DNA of 64,000 nucleotides from Manihot esculenta. Taxonomy: Eukaryota > Streptophyta > Magnoliopsida > Malpighiales > Euphorbiaceae. This document shows positions 23,058 to 35,434 of this stretch, in pieces (position 1 is the stretch's first letter; each line of letters begins with the position of its first letter). A model generated the notes under the pieces. It saw only the letters and a list, made by a program, of their open reading frames with translations. It was not told where the DNA came from and did no database searches. The position numbers and the translations under genes were made by a program. The stretch is taken from contig NC_035162.2 in NCBI RefSeq assembly GCF_001659605.2, positions 11,675,248 through 11,739,247 of the forward strand. Direction: 5' to 3'.

Positions 23058-26000
23058 TCATTCTACTTTGAGAACAATCTTCATAACCTCATAGACAAAG
23101 TAACTAATTGCTGCTGATGGAAGAACCTGAAAATGCAAAACATCAAGCTATCAGAAACAGTGAACTGAACCCGACAAGCCAAAATTCTGGAAGGAAATAT
23201 GGAATTAGCAAACAAATTGAAACCATCACCATGAACAAAAATAATTTTGCTTGGCATAGAAGCATAAAAATTCCAGAAAATGTGGAAGTTAATTCCTCTA
23301 AGTTGGTTTTACGGCTTTCCAACACATGGGACAGAAGCTCAATGCAGCAAGTGTTGTAATAGCTTGCTTAACTAAATTGTGGGAAGAAAAAGAAACTTAT
23401 CCCACATTGCAAAAACACAAGAGTTTAGCTGGTGTTTATAATGTGGAATGTTCATTTACTCTGAGAAGAATGGCTAAAATTGGATTGAAAAATAGAGTAT
23501 TTTCATATATTTGATTTGTTAATTCTCATGTATATATATACACATTTGGAAAACTGAATTCTAACTAACTGAGTTCTCTGGATTTTTCTAGAATATTCTG
23601 GGTTCCCCTGGAATAAATTACATCCACACAGGAAACGGTGCCGTTTTGAATCTGTATATGCTGCGTCGTTTTGCTTCTGGATTTTTATCTGCCTTTTGCT
23701 TCTTCCCTGTGGCGTCGTTTTGGCTTTGGCGGTGCAGTGTCTTGCTTTTGCTTCCCTCCTGCGACGTCATTTGGCTTTGGGAGTATATAATATCTCTTCA
23801 CGCCCCCCGCAAGATGGAGTTGCCCTAATTTTTGGGGAAACCCATCTTGGACAGAAGGGTTTGGAACTGCGCCGCTCCTAAGGGTTTTGTGAAGAGATCC
23901 GCGATTTGTTGTCGTGAAGGTACGTGCACCGTGGATATGAAACCTCTGGAGAGTTGCTCGCGGACGATGTGGCAGTCGATATCCAGATGTTTCGTTCATT
24001 CGTGGAAAACCGGGTTGGCCGCGATGTGTTGGGCTGCTTGGTTGTCACAGTGAAGAGGAATAGGGAGTTGTAGGTCAGCATGAAACTCTTTCATCAGGTA
24101 AGTTATCCACTTTAGCTCGCACACCGTGAGGGCCATGCTTCTGTACTCAGCTTCTGCTGAGGATTTACTAACCGTGTTCTGTTTTTTTGTTTTCCAGGAT
24201 ATTAAGGATGGTCCGAGGAATATACAGAAGCCTGTAAGTGATTTCCGGGTCATCGGACAGGAAGCCCAGTCAGCGTCGGAGAAAGCTTGAATCTTGAGAT
24301 CGTTCTGAGCTGGGAAGAACAACCCTCGTGTTGGACAACTTTTCAAATAGCGAAGCACGTGAAGTGCTGCGTTCCAGTGAGGTTGCCGCGGCTGTTGCAT
24401 GAACTGGCTGAGGTGATGTGTCGCATAGGATATGTCTGGCCTTGTGACTCCGAGGTAAAGTAACTTACCTATTAACCTCCTATATTTTTCTGGGTCAGTC
24501 AAAATGGGTCCTGTTGTATTGTCAAGTTTGAGTCCTTGTGGTAGAGGATTGTCAGATAGTTTAGCTTGCATACAACCTGTTTCTTGAAGAATATCTAATA
24601 GATATTTCTTTTGGTGAAGAAATAGTCCGGTTTCAGAGCGCGCAATTTGTAAGCCTAGAAAGTACTTGACGTATCGCAAATCCTTGATTGTGAAGGCTTT
24701 ATCAAGGTGAGATTTAATTTCTGCTATATCCTCTTCTGATTGACCTGCTATAAGAATGTCATCAACATTAACAAGCAATGTTAAGAATCTGCCTTTCTTT
24801 GTTCTTGTGAATAGGCAATGATCAAAAGGTGATTGTTTGAAGCCAAACTGGGTTAAGCATTGGGTAAGTTCTTTATTCCACATTCTTCCTGCCTGTTTTA
24901 ATCCGTAGATGCTTTTGATAAGTTTGCACACTTGTCCTGGTTGAGCTTTGTCATAGCCTTCCGGAGGTAGCATATATAAATCTTCTTCTATATGACTATG
25001 TAGGTATGCATTGTTGACATCTAGTTGATGTATAGGCCAGTTCTTGGCAGTAGCTATTGCCATGAACATTCTCACAGTAACCAATTTGGCTACTGGAGAA
25101 AAGTTGTCAGTGAAGTCAATTCCAAGTAGTTGATTAAATCCCTTGGCCACTAGCCTGGCCTTGAACCTGTCAACTGAACCGTCTGGCTTGTATTTAATTC
25201 TGAAAACCCATTTTGAGGCAATGGCCCTTTTGCCTTTGGGCAGAGTTGTTAAGTACCAAGTATTATTGGTGTCTAAGGCTGTCAGTTCATCTTGCATGGC
25301 TTGCACCCAATTGCTGTCCTCCTTAGCTTGTGAATAGGACTTAGGTTCATAGTTTATAGAGACATTTGCCACAAAACTCAAGTAGTGAGGGGTGAAAATA
25401 GGTTTAGAAGTAAAACAGGGATAGATGTGGGGAGATTTACCTGTGGTGTTGTTGGAGAATACACCAGGATTAATAGGACATATAGAGGTGGCCACAAAGT
25501 CATTTAGCCATCTTGGTCTTGTAGGTAGTCTTGTGCTTCTTCTTGTGTGTGTGGAACCCCCTTCTTCTAAAAGTTCTTGGACTGATTCAAGAGTGGCAGA
25601 TGCTTCTTCTTCATCTTCAGTTGTAGAATTCTCAATGTATGTTTCAGTTCCTTCAGTTGTTCTTAAGGATTCGTGGGGAGGGCTGACATTGGTCTGTGAT
25701 GATATTGGTATTGTTGGGGATGAGTCAGGTTCAAGTATTATATTTGGTAATACAGTTTTCTGTGGGTCATAAGGGTCTGGTTGTGATCTGAATGGGAATA
25801 TGTCTTCATGGAAGATGACATCTCTGGAAACTATGGTTTTGTTTAGGTCTAAGGCATAAATTTTGTAGGCCTTCATTCCTGGAACATATCCAAGAAATAC
25901 TCCTTTAAAGGCTCTTTCTTCAAATTTTGTCTTGTGGGTTAAGGTGTTGGTTGCAAAGCATAGGCATCCAAAGGTTTTGAGTAAGTTTAGATTGGGTTTT

Positions 26001-29000
26001 TCCTTATGTAAGCAAGCATAAGGTGTTTCCCAATTGAGTACTGGGCTTGATAATCTGTTGATGATATAGGTGGCTGTGAGTATGGATTCTCCCCAGAATC
26101 TTTTTGGTAAATTTGACTGAAACATTAGAGCTCTTGCAACTTGTAATAAGTGTTTGTGCTTTCTTTCAACCACTCCGTTCTGTTGTGGGGTGTATGGACA
26201 TGATTTCTGGTGAATAATGCCCTTTTCCTTTAGCCACTTACTGCAATCTTGATTTATAAACTCTGTCCCATTATCTGATCTCAAGTTCTTGACTGACTTG
26301 TGAAATTGGTTGTTAATCATATCAATGAACTCTTTTAACACAGCAAAAACGGATTGTTTGTGCTGTAGTAAATATGTCCATGTAGCTCTAGAGTAATCAT
26401 CAACTATAGTCAGTACATATCTTGCATTTGAGACTGAAACCACTGAATATGGACCCCAAAGGTCCACATGAATCAATTCAAATGGTGTTTTGGATGTAAT
26501 CTTGCTTTTATTGAAACTCAATCGTTGTTGTTTTGCAATGGGACAAATGGTGCACACATGGGAATCACAGTCACTAGCTTTTATTACATTTAGATGTAAT
26601 AATTTATTTTTTTGATGCATGACCTAATCTTCTGTGCCATACTTCATATCTGTCTTGAGGTTGTTGAAATGCCAACGCTATGCCCATTGTCTTTATTCTG
26701 CTTCCTTGATGGCTAAATGAGTCTTTATTTAGTCTATATAATCCTTGGTGCATTCTCCCAACAGCCAGTAGGTGCTTAGTCACTAGGTCCTGCAAGATAC
26801 ATTGGTCATGGTAGAATTGCACAGATATTTTGTTTGATTGTGTGATTTGGCTAACAGATAGTAAATTGTACTTAAATGTGGGCATATATAGCACATCTAA
26901 CAATTGCATATTCTGGTTTAAAGGCACTGTTCCAATTCTGGAGATATTTTTCATGCTGCCATCGGGTAAGGTCACAATACTTGGTTTATTTAGAGTTCTG
27001 TGGCTTGACAAAAGAGATAGGTCATTGCACATGTGAGTTGTGGCACCTGCGTCTATAATCCATTCTCCTATAGTTCTATTTTCATAAGCTTTAGACTAGC
27101 AATAAGATGTCATACCTGCAAAACCAATGTAATTCACACAATTTGCGTCATTGCTGTTAGTAGTGCCTTGGCCATGATTCTTCATGTACGTCATCATCTC
27201 TTGCATTAGTGATTCTATATTCCAATCAGCTTTGCCTTGAGTGTAATCATCATTGCAGTTTAGAGGCGTTTCGAACACATGAGCTGCAACATTTTCTTTT
27301 CCTTTGTTTCTTTTCAGTTTGAGCTCATTGAACCAATCTGGATATCCATTGAGTTTGAAGCAGGTTTCTCTCACATGACCTATGGTTTTGCAGTAAGAAC
27401 AGGTTCTGTCATCCTTCCTTTTGAATTGATTTTTCCATGTTCTGCCTTTGTTAATCTCTGAAGTTTTTGCTGTCATTGCACTGTTTCCAGCTTCATCACT
27501 TTGTGCCTCCCTCTATTTTTCGATTCTCAAAATCATGGAATGTGCTTTATTTACACTAGGCAGTGGCTCCATGATAAGAATTTGATTCCTTACATGGTCA
27601 TAAGACTCATTTAAGCCCATCAAGAATTGCATTAATTTGTGTTTGCCCTCTATCTCAGCAAATAATTTTGCTACATCACATTCACATACCGGAATTGGCT
27701 CTAAACATGCATATTCATCCCATAGTTTTTTTAATTTTGTGTAATACATCATGATATTGTCATTTCCTTGACTAGCATTGCTGATTTCTTTCATTAATTG
27801 GTACATCAGGGGACCATTACTGTCTCCAAATCTTTCTTTTAATTCTTCCCATAATTCATAGGCATTTGTGGCATAAAGAAAAGCTTCAGCCAATTCCTTT
27901 GAAAGAGCATTCAAGATCCAGGACATTACCATGTTATCTGCCTTCTGCCATTCCTCGTAATTTTTGTCATCTTGATCTGGCATCTTGCACTTGCCATTTA
28001 TGAATCCTAGCTTGTCCTTTGCTTTCAAGGCTATAACCATCGATCTGCTCCATGTCAGGTAATTGTCGTCTTTCTCTGCTTTCCCTGGTATGTTATCTTC
28101 AGTAATTTCTGCCATTGCACTTGCTGAATAGACCGTGTGGTTTGAGAAAAGAAAAATGGGTGGTTTCTTTCAGATCTAGATCTGAGTTAGTTTCTGTAAC
28201 GCCCCGGAAATCCCAAAAACCCCCTAAAACATCCTGAAAATATCACATAGAGATATGCATGAAGTGGCTGAACAGGGCACTTTCGGCGGCACCTTCGGCG
28301 GCCGAAAGTCCTGGACAGAGACGAAACTCAGGTAGGTTCGGCGGCACCTTCGGCAGCCGAAAGCTGCCTCCACAAGAGGGGTTCGGCGGCCGAAACTTCC
28401 TTCGGCTGCCGAACCTGGTTTCTGCCAAACGGGCAGAAACTTGGTTCATATGAACCTCCTGCCTCCCAAACCCATAAATCATGCATATACTTCAACCAAA
28501 ACATGGTAGCGGTCCGGATTTCCGGGGCGTTACAGTTTCTTTCAGATCTAGATCTGAGTTTGTTGGGGCAGTTTACACAGGGTATGCTCTGATACTATGA
28601 GAAGAATAGCTAAAATTGGATTGAAAAATAGAGTATTTTCATATATTTGATTTGTTAATTCTCATGTATATATATATACACATTTGGAAAACTGAATTCT
28701 AACTAACTGAGTTCTCTGGATTTTTCTAGAATATTCTGGGTTCCCCTGGAATAAATTACATCCACACAGAAAACGGTGCCATTTTGAATCTGTATATGCT
28801 GCGTCGTTTTGCTTCTGGATTTTTATCTGCCTTTTGCTTCTTCCCTGCGGCGTCGTTTTGGCTTTGGCGGTGCAGTGTCTTGCTTTTGCTTCCCTCCTGC
28901 GACGTCGTTTGGCTTTGGGAGTATATAATATCTCTTCATACTTGGCCATTTCGTCATCGTATCCCATATTCCAAAAATATGGGAAAAAAGAAATTTCACG

Positions 29001-32000
29001 TTTTAACTCAAAAGCAAGAAGGTTTAGAGGAACATATTGGAGAGAATCCAAATTTGATATAACAATATTTAATATCAAAAGATTGGCACTTGGCATGTGT
29101 GCGTGTGAAATTCAGAGGATGATGTTTGTTAAAGTATTTTTAAGAAAAAAAAATTCAATTTTGTATTACAGGAAAACTGTAAAATTCCAGTTTATCGGAC
29201 ACATTTGTCTAAAGAGATGCCAATTAACAATTTTTAACTGTTATTGTTCACATATTCATATTAGTTCCTCCATGAATTAATGCTTTCTTTCTTTCTTTCC
29301 CTTTTTCAACACGAAGTTCATATGAATAATCACAAATATTATTGTCTATGATTTTCAGGTTTTTGTGTATCTTGAAAGAATAGTATCATAACCCTGCAGC
29401 ATCTATAGTAGAGACAATTAATTCCTAATTGAAAGAGTTTTCTTTCACGTCTCAAAGCCATTGTTCATTATCCACTATTCTAACAGTAAGTCAGTAACCA
29501 CATAGCATTCCCACAATAACACCAGGTATGACATGGCATAGAAGAAAAATTAAAAAATACAGAAGACTTTCAACCCAGCATTTATCTAGTTATGTTTATT
29601 CAGCAGCTACAAGTATTAAAATTTATTATTTCTTTTATAGTAGTTGGGTATAAGAGATAGCACTATAGCTTAAATCCATGGTTTTACCGGCAAAGGCAAA
29701 GGCCAAAGGGTTAAGAATTTAAGGTTCAATTATGATCAAACAAGGTCCATTAGGTATACTATTCAAGAAACATTAAATATATGTTATGCAATTAATAGTC
29801 TTTTATAAATTAATAACATTGTATCAAGTTGTATCAAAACTAGTAAGTTGATATATTTTACAAGCAATATATTAAAGTAAATCTAATAACTTTCAACATA
29901 CAATTTTCTTCTGAAAAATCATTTTATAGCACAACAAAATAAGAGAAAATTGATATATCTTCCACATCATAAAAGAATTTAGATAAAAAAATAGTTACAT
30001 AAATAATTATTTAAAATAAATTAACTATATATACATGTGTAAGTGCATGTGTATTAAAATGGCTTATATTAAAATAAATAGGCATTATTAAGGAGTATTA
30101 TATATATGTTACTACATAATAATTTACTAGATGTATGTATTCTAAGAAAATATGTTAAATACATGTAATGTATATTAATAAAGTTTTGGCTAAATACATA
30201 TTTGCACCCTTGTACTTTAATATGTTTGCCTATCAAATATTTCAACTTTAACTGTGACCTAATAATCACCTAAATTTTAAAAAAATATTACTTTTACATA
30301 TAATTTTGTCAAATACATAGTTTTAAAGTTGTATTTAAAAGTAATTTTTCAAACATATGGTTTAAAAGTTGTATTTAAAAGTAATTTTTTAAATCTATGA
30401 TTTTAAGTTGTGTTTAAAACTAGATTTTTTTTTCAAAGTTTAAGTGTTTAAAAGTAATGTTTTTTAAAGTTAAGGCATTTATTAGGTCACAATTAAAATT
30501 GAGGTGTTTGATAGACAAAAATACTAAAGTAAAGGTGTGCAATTATGCATTTTGTCATAAAATTTTCCCATAGTTCATAAGGGCTTCGACTTAGAAGTTA
30601 GTTAAGTCTTCTTAGGTTTGACCCCTTGTGTCAACAGAAGGTTCTTTTTTCTTCACATGAGGGCATGGCGTCTTTTAAGAAATGATAATTAATAGTTTAA
30701 AAGTAACTTAATATATTTTATAAATAATTAATAGTTTTAATTGGGATTTTAAATTTTAAACAATAATATGATATGTTATGGAAGAAAAATGTTCAAAGGT
30801 GTAACTCAAATGACAATTAGCTTCAAAGCCCACTTGAGCCCAGCAACTTCCAGTTCGAATCTAGTGCTGGCATTTTTTTTTTTTGTTATTGAAAAAAGAA
30901 AAAAAGAGTGGGCTACATGGTAGCTAGATTGAGGGCCAGGCTGCCCTCCTGACAACCCCCTCAACTTGTTTAAATAAGGTCAGATAGACCGGTTATCCAC
31001 CTAGCTAGTTAAACTGGTTTGGGTTAACGAGTTACCTAACAGTTTCATAGTGTCTGTAACGGAGTTCTGAGAAAACGCGTTTAAGGGACAAGGCCGATGG
31101 GCAAATGAATGGTTCTCAATTGAACCGGCCGGTCCAGTCCAAGCTTGATAACCATGCTTAAATCTATGAGCTCTATCCAAATTCCTACTTCCTAGTTACA
31201 TTAACTAAACACCAGTGGCCATAGAGATTACATTGATGAAAATCGAAGCTTTGAAGTCAAAGCTCCATATAACCAACACATGCATACCTGCAGTAAGCTG
31301 GGAATGAGTCCGGCATAAAGAGCTGAAATTCCACCTTGCTCAATAATTTTGATACAGGTTGCCATTGCACTCATTTTAGTAGACCGAACTTGCAGTTGAA
31401 GTCGTCTCCTCACAACTTCAAATGGATAAGTAGAAGCTTCTGCACAAGCGCCAGCCCCATACAGCAGTGTCCTGATTGGTCCCAACTCTAGCTGGTCCAA
31501 TGCATTCAATTCCTGCCCATTTTGACTCGTATTCGCTATTTTTTTCCTGCCTTCAGGTGAATGCAGATAAGCAGACTTCAATATATCATACACACCATAG
31601 AAAACTGCCGCTGAAGGTGCGATGCTTAAGATAGAAGGCATTAAGCCCTTGTAAAGGGAAAAGAATCCTTCAGTTCGGATCATGTGGTGAAAAGCACCAA
31701 CCACGCCACCCAAAGCTTCCCCACCAGGTGCAACAATTTTGGTCCGGATCTGCAAGGTGCATAAATTGAAGTATGATTTAGAATTCGGTGATGGATGATC
31801 TTTAGCAAAAATCAATGCATGGAATAAAACACATCAAACATGAAGCACTTGATTACCTAACTACACCTTTAATGGATACTTCTACTACATTCAAAGAAGC
31901 CCAAACTCCAATTTAGTTATGGATGCTATTTGGCACTTTGCTACTGTATTACACTTTTTCGAAAATTACTCCAAATACTTCAAAATGAAAATAATAACTT

Positions 32001-33883
32001 GAAAATATTGAATTGCCTTATTTCTTTTTCCAAATACAAACATAGCAGGAAAAGTTCAACACATAACTAAATAGTTGTTTCTATCATCTACTGTACCATT
32101 CTGAAGAGTTAACCGATGATCAACAAGTTGCTCCATTAACATTCAAAGCATATATAGTCTGCAGCAAACATAAAATTTAAACACGAGCCTATAAGATCAG
32201 TGGAGTATACAGCAATCAATCTAATTTAAACTTTACCAATCTTCCATATACATTCAAGATCCTTGCAGTCCAATAGAACACTTAATGTTGAGTTACATTG
32301 TCCATAATATACAATGAAGTGGTTTATGCTGATTTTTTGGTACAATATCATGTTTTATGTAACACCAAGTCATGTTAAATACTTATATCTGCTACAATAT
32401 TACAAGAAATAAATTTGGGAAATCAACAAAGGAAAACAAGCAAGTCAAAGAAAAGAACAATGTCCAACTTCACTATATAAATCAACTGTTTCAGATGCAA
32501 ACATGTATCTTTCTTCTATGAGCATTTTCAGACCATATTTTATTATATGTACTTTGTGGCCTTGAATACATATGAAAACACATAAAAGTTAAACATTATT
32601 AACTCTCACACACTGGCTGACACTCCAAGTTCTTTAGCACTAGATAATTTTAACAAGCACATGCAAACCAAAATCAAGAACTCAGGCCCAGTTCCATTTA
32701 GATTATATAATATCAGCAGCAAAATATAAACAGCCATGTATAATTACGTTGAACAGGTAGATCAATTTGCAGCATGCAAGATTGCATTGCTGTACTACTT
32801 CTACAAGGAAAAGCATGTCTGAGAGCAAAAGAACTAAAAGAGGAACAAAATCTCAAGTTTTCACATACAGTATCAAGTGGTATGCAGAGTATGGTGGCAG
32901 AAATGCCAGCTGCAGCACCAGCAATGAACCTCTCAGAATTTGTTGTTTCCTCACTCCCGGATAATCTGAGCAATTGCTTCCTATATGTATCATAAGCACA
33001 AAAATTGACTGCTTTAAATGGTGCTGATCGTAGAATGTTGACAAGGTTCCCCTTCCAAAAGCCTTTCAAGCCTTGTGTAGTTGCAATTATCCTAATGAGG
33101 TCAAGTATGTGCTTTTGCTCACCACGAACCATATATTCGAGCTTTAATCTCTCCAGTGGAGCAACAAAAGTTCTGGTTACAACAGCTTTTGCTTAGATAA
33201 AGTTGAATCAATCTAAACTAAATCAAGAACCTATTAAGCATTACACCATATTAATCAACGGCATACTGTTGTACCTGTCATATCCAAAGATAGAATGCAC
33301 TATAAAACTTTTCTTAATTAGAAACGAAAATTGAAGGCCTTGTTTGGCTTACCATGACAATCGGTACGGAAGGCAAATTCTTGGAATAGGATTCCATTTG
33401 CTTGTTTTTTCATAAAGGATCCAAATTTTTTATGATGTTATTAATATTTGAATAACTTGAATTTGATCATTAATAAATTATATTTAGCCTCCATTTATTT
33501 TGGAAAATAACTTGTATGAGAAAATAACTTACTTTCTATTATTTGGTTGCAATATTAAAAAAAATAACTGTTAATGAATTTATATATAGAAAACTTAGTG
33601 ATGCTAATAAAATTCTCAAAATTTTACATCCCTTTTGAATTTTCTTAAAAATGGCTTAATTTCTCTTTGATCAGGAAAATACTTTTGCATTCTTGCTGCA
33701 TTTATGCATACTGCAACACAGAAAATATGGAAAATATTCTCCTAGAAAACATTTTCCATTAAATAAACTGCGCCTTAGTTATTTAAAAAATAAAATTGGA
33801 ATAGAATTCTTGAGACCTAAACATCCATTTCCATTCCCATATTATTGCAATGCAAACTAAACATAAACATACAGGGAACATGA

Positions 33884-33918
<35 letters not shown>

Positions 33919-34740
33919 GGTTTCCCTTTGTAATACTTTCCAGAGTTTCATCCTCATTATTAAACAAAGGGCTATAAAATTTGAACTAATGATATAACAA
34001 TCCAACTTCTTTGCAGTCGAAAAGACGATTAGTCATTAATTCCTTGAACTACAATCAAAGAGAAAACTCGATCAAATTAAACATAAACAAAATGCTCAAT
34101 TATTCATGATAACATGCAAAATAAGATGAAGGAAGAGGGGAAGGGAGGGGGAAAAGCTGCAAGAGCAAAAACCAATAAAACTTAGAACCATTTATTTAAA
34201 GAAAAAGAAAAGAAAACAATGCACGGACCTTGAAACCATAGCCGCAGTAGCTCCAGCCCACAAATGCTTGGTAGTGTTCACCGCACCACGTCCTCGTACT
34301 CTAACATCCCGTTTCCTTCTTCCCTCCAAAACAGCATTACCTCCGCCGAGCACCTTTTCCTCCTTAATGACGCTCTTCTCATCTCCTTTTGGCACCAAAT
34401 AGACCTTCGGTTCATGCACAAGCCCAGACCCATCCTTTCTCAAGCTAACTGACAAAAAGAAACGACTAACAGCCACTTGACTACTCCTTTCTCTACTAAA
34501 TCCCGCAAAAACCGTGTGTTTAGAACAAGATTTCAAACTCGAAACACTAACTGAACTATTTCTGGAAGAAATGAGACTAATTAAAGAAGAAGAAACGGTG
34601 GGCTCGAGAAATATGCCACCACAAGTGAATGAACTATAACTCGAATTTAATTCGAGCAAAAATGCACTTTGCAATTGGTCATTCAAGAGCGAATTTCTCG
34701 ACCAAACTTCAATTCCTGGCATTATCAAATGAAAAGGCAT
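23058..34740 (-). CDS. BTL3: Mitochondrial-carrier-family protein, BTL3-type adenine nucleotide transporter
   Basis: Four exons on the minus strand: 34740-34229, 33172-32869, 31749-31288 and 23126-23058. All are GT-AG and in phase, giving 1347 nt and 448 residues. After a Ser-rich N-terminal extension of about 150 residues, three carrier repeats follow with signature motifs PLERLK (repeat 1), PLDTIR (repeat 2) and PFEVVR (repeat 3). Repeats 2 and 3 start at about residues 245 and 362. The family is the plant BT1-like carriers; Arabidopsis At5g64970 (BTL3) is the closest I recall, annotated as a probable mitochondrial adenine nucleotide transporter. The 22-codon last exon (VLPSAAISYFVYEVMK) supplies the sixth transmembrane helix and lies 8.2 kb beyond exon 3, past a whole copia element. 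Without it, translation would run through the intron to a TAG at 31228-31230. Confidence 0.9.
23462..23800 (-). repeat. 3' LTR of copia element C
   Basis: 339 bp. On the minus strand it begins TGAAGAGATATTATATACTC, with a TATA-like stretch close to its start. Confidence 0.9.
23825..27095 (-). pseudogene. Copia pol of element C (protease, integrase, RT, RNase H)
   Basis: Minus strand, domains in order: protease (DAGATTHMC motif, near 27060), GAG-pre-integrase (WHRRLGHAS), integrase core, reverse transcriptase and RNase H. Bases 26620-23996 are open for 874 codons. Lesions: a one-base frameshift in the seven-T run near 26610, an in-frame TGA at 23998-23996 (a CGA-to-TGA type change) shortly before the true end at 23827-23825, and a TAG at 27095-27093 separating pol from gag. 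The catalytic motif reads NVDD instead of the usual YVDD (about 24770). The element therefore looks recently dead. Confidence 0.9.
27096..28115 (-). pseudogene. Copia gag of element C
   Basis: The start ATG is at 28115 (MAEITEDNIPGKAEKDDNY). The conserved gag N-terminal domain follows, with LTWSRSMVIALKAKDKLGF and later QFLMGLNESYDHVR. An in-frame TAG at 27515-27513 splits it. The downstream part contains the CCHC zinc knuckle (CSYCKTIGHVRETC) at about 27390. Apart from that stop, the frame is continuous to 27096. Confidence 0.9.
28195..28534 (-). mobile_element. 340-bp miniature LTR-like insertion with 19-bp terminal inverted repeats
   Basis: It begins TGTAACGCCCCGGAAATCC and ends with the exact reverse complement of that 19-mer. 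It is flanked by perfect GTTTC duplications (28190-28194 and 28535-28539). Read on the minus strand, its interior follows the same order of blocks as the second half of the gypsy LTRs in this window (compare 48260-48560): a CTGCC...GGCAGAAACCAGG block, paired TTCGGC(N)GCCGAA palindromes, a GTGGAGGCAG block, a GTTTCGTCTCTG block, and GCCGCCGAAAGTGCCCTGT. It is best explained as a strongly shortened solo LTR of that family. It is not coding. Confidence 0.85.
28598..28938 (-). repeat. 5' LTR of copia element C
   Basis: 341 bp, differing from the 3' copy by a few transitions and one 2-nt TA indel. Confidence 0.9.
30184..30563. mobile_element. Foldback/MITE-like element in the last intron of BTL3
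   Basis: About 117 bases at 30184-30300 align with the reverse complement of 30447-30563 at roughly 75-80% identity by eye, including shared TTGCAC, TACTTTA, TATCAAA and GTGACCTAATAA blocks. The centre holds three degenerate copies of a unit of about 40 bp (GTTGTATTTAAAAGTAATTTT) between 30318 and 30430. There is no coding capacity. A Mutator-like non-autonomous element is plausible, but no clear 9-bp target duplication was found. Confidence 0.7.
33484..33778. mobile_element. Degenerate MITE-like inverted repeat in BTL3 intron 1
   Basis: The left end (CTCCATTTATTTTGGAAAAT) and the reverse complement of the right end (GCGCAGTTTATTTAATGGAAAAT) resemble each other and the common plant hAT-type miniature elements. 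Matching is imperfect and the target duplication is unclear. Confidence 0.4.
33884..33918. repeat. TAA trinucleotide microsatellite
   Basis: About eleven uninterrupted AAT/TAA units within intron 1 of the BTL3 gene. Confidence 0.9.
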
Positions 34741-35434
34741 GGAATTGGAGCCGTTAGGAAGATTTCAAAGTGATTGGGATTTTAAGAGGAGTAACAGAAT
34801 GAATGAGAACAGGAGAGGAAACCTAGAAGGTTAATAATATGAAGAGGAGGATAAAAATGGCGGATTCCAATTTGTCTCTTGCATTGCTTCCATCAACGCG
34901 CATACTAGGAGGTCGTCGTCGAGTGGCGCGAACAAAGTATCTCTTGTTGTTTGATGACTTCCCTCTTTGGGATTTAGCAGAGCTCCTATTCATTGGCTGG
35001 GATTAGGGATGACGATGGATGGCACCGTTCCTCAAAAGAAAATATAATATATATAATATGTGGGCTAAATTTACGTGAATTTTAGATTATCATAAATAAA
35101 GTATATAATTTTAATTTGTAACATAAAATATATGAAAATTAATTGTACTTTCTGAATTACAAGTAATAAAATAATGTGAACGACTCATTAAAAAATTCAA
35201 AAAAAAAGGCATGTTATTTTTTTTTTTTGAAAACAGAAGAAATGTCATTATTATATTTTCTATTATTTTTTAAATACACTTTCCATACGAATTATTTTAT
35301 TATTAAAATTATTTTAAAATTAATAAATTTTATTTGTTTAATGCATATTAAATGGAGCTATTTTAGTAAGCTAATAGCATATTGCAAGTCAACAGACGGG
35401 TATTATTTCATCCTAATATAAGCTTAATATAGAT
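34741..35434. other. Intergenic; promoter and 5' region of BTL3
   Basis: Bases 34741-34990 are less AT-rich and probably hold the 5' untranslated region and core promoter of the minus-strand carrier gene. From 35030 onward the DNA is AT-rich with A and T runs. No gene is supported. Confidence 0.5.

Larger units (their letters stand above)
23462..28938 (-). mobile_element. Ty1-copia element C in the last intron of BTL3, nearly intact
   Basis: Minus-strand element, sense to its host gene. The 5' LTR is 28598-28938 (341 bp) and the 3' LTR is 23462-23800 (339 bp); by eye they differ at five bases plus one 2-nt TA indel, about 1.5%, so insertion was recent. The primer-binding site (TAGTATCAGAGC, minus) lies at 28597-28586 and a G-rich polypurine tract at about 23801-23809. 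Flanks TACTC (23457-23461) and TACTT (28939-28943) match at four of five. The gag and pol frames carry only about four disabling changes. A 340-bp miniature LTR lies in its leader at 28195-28534. Confidence 0.92.

Noticed and set aside
23685..24081. Arg/Pro-rich open frames on both strands
   Set aside because: They overlap the 3' LTR and the end of copia C pol and have no independent support.
30790..30880. Possible tRNA-derived SINE (GTTCGAATC-type B box followed by a T run)
   Set aside because: No convincing A box at the right distance and no target duplication; the T run follows directly, so the evidence is too weak.
31228..31287. BTL3 gene ending at the TAG 31228-31230 as its true C-terminus
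   Set aside because: The 19 extra residues do not resemble a carrier C-terminus, a good GT donor lies at 31287-31286, and a perfect in-phase terminal exon is found at 23126-23058.
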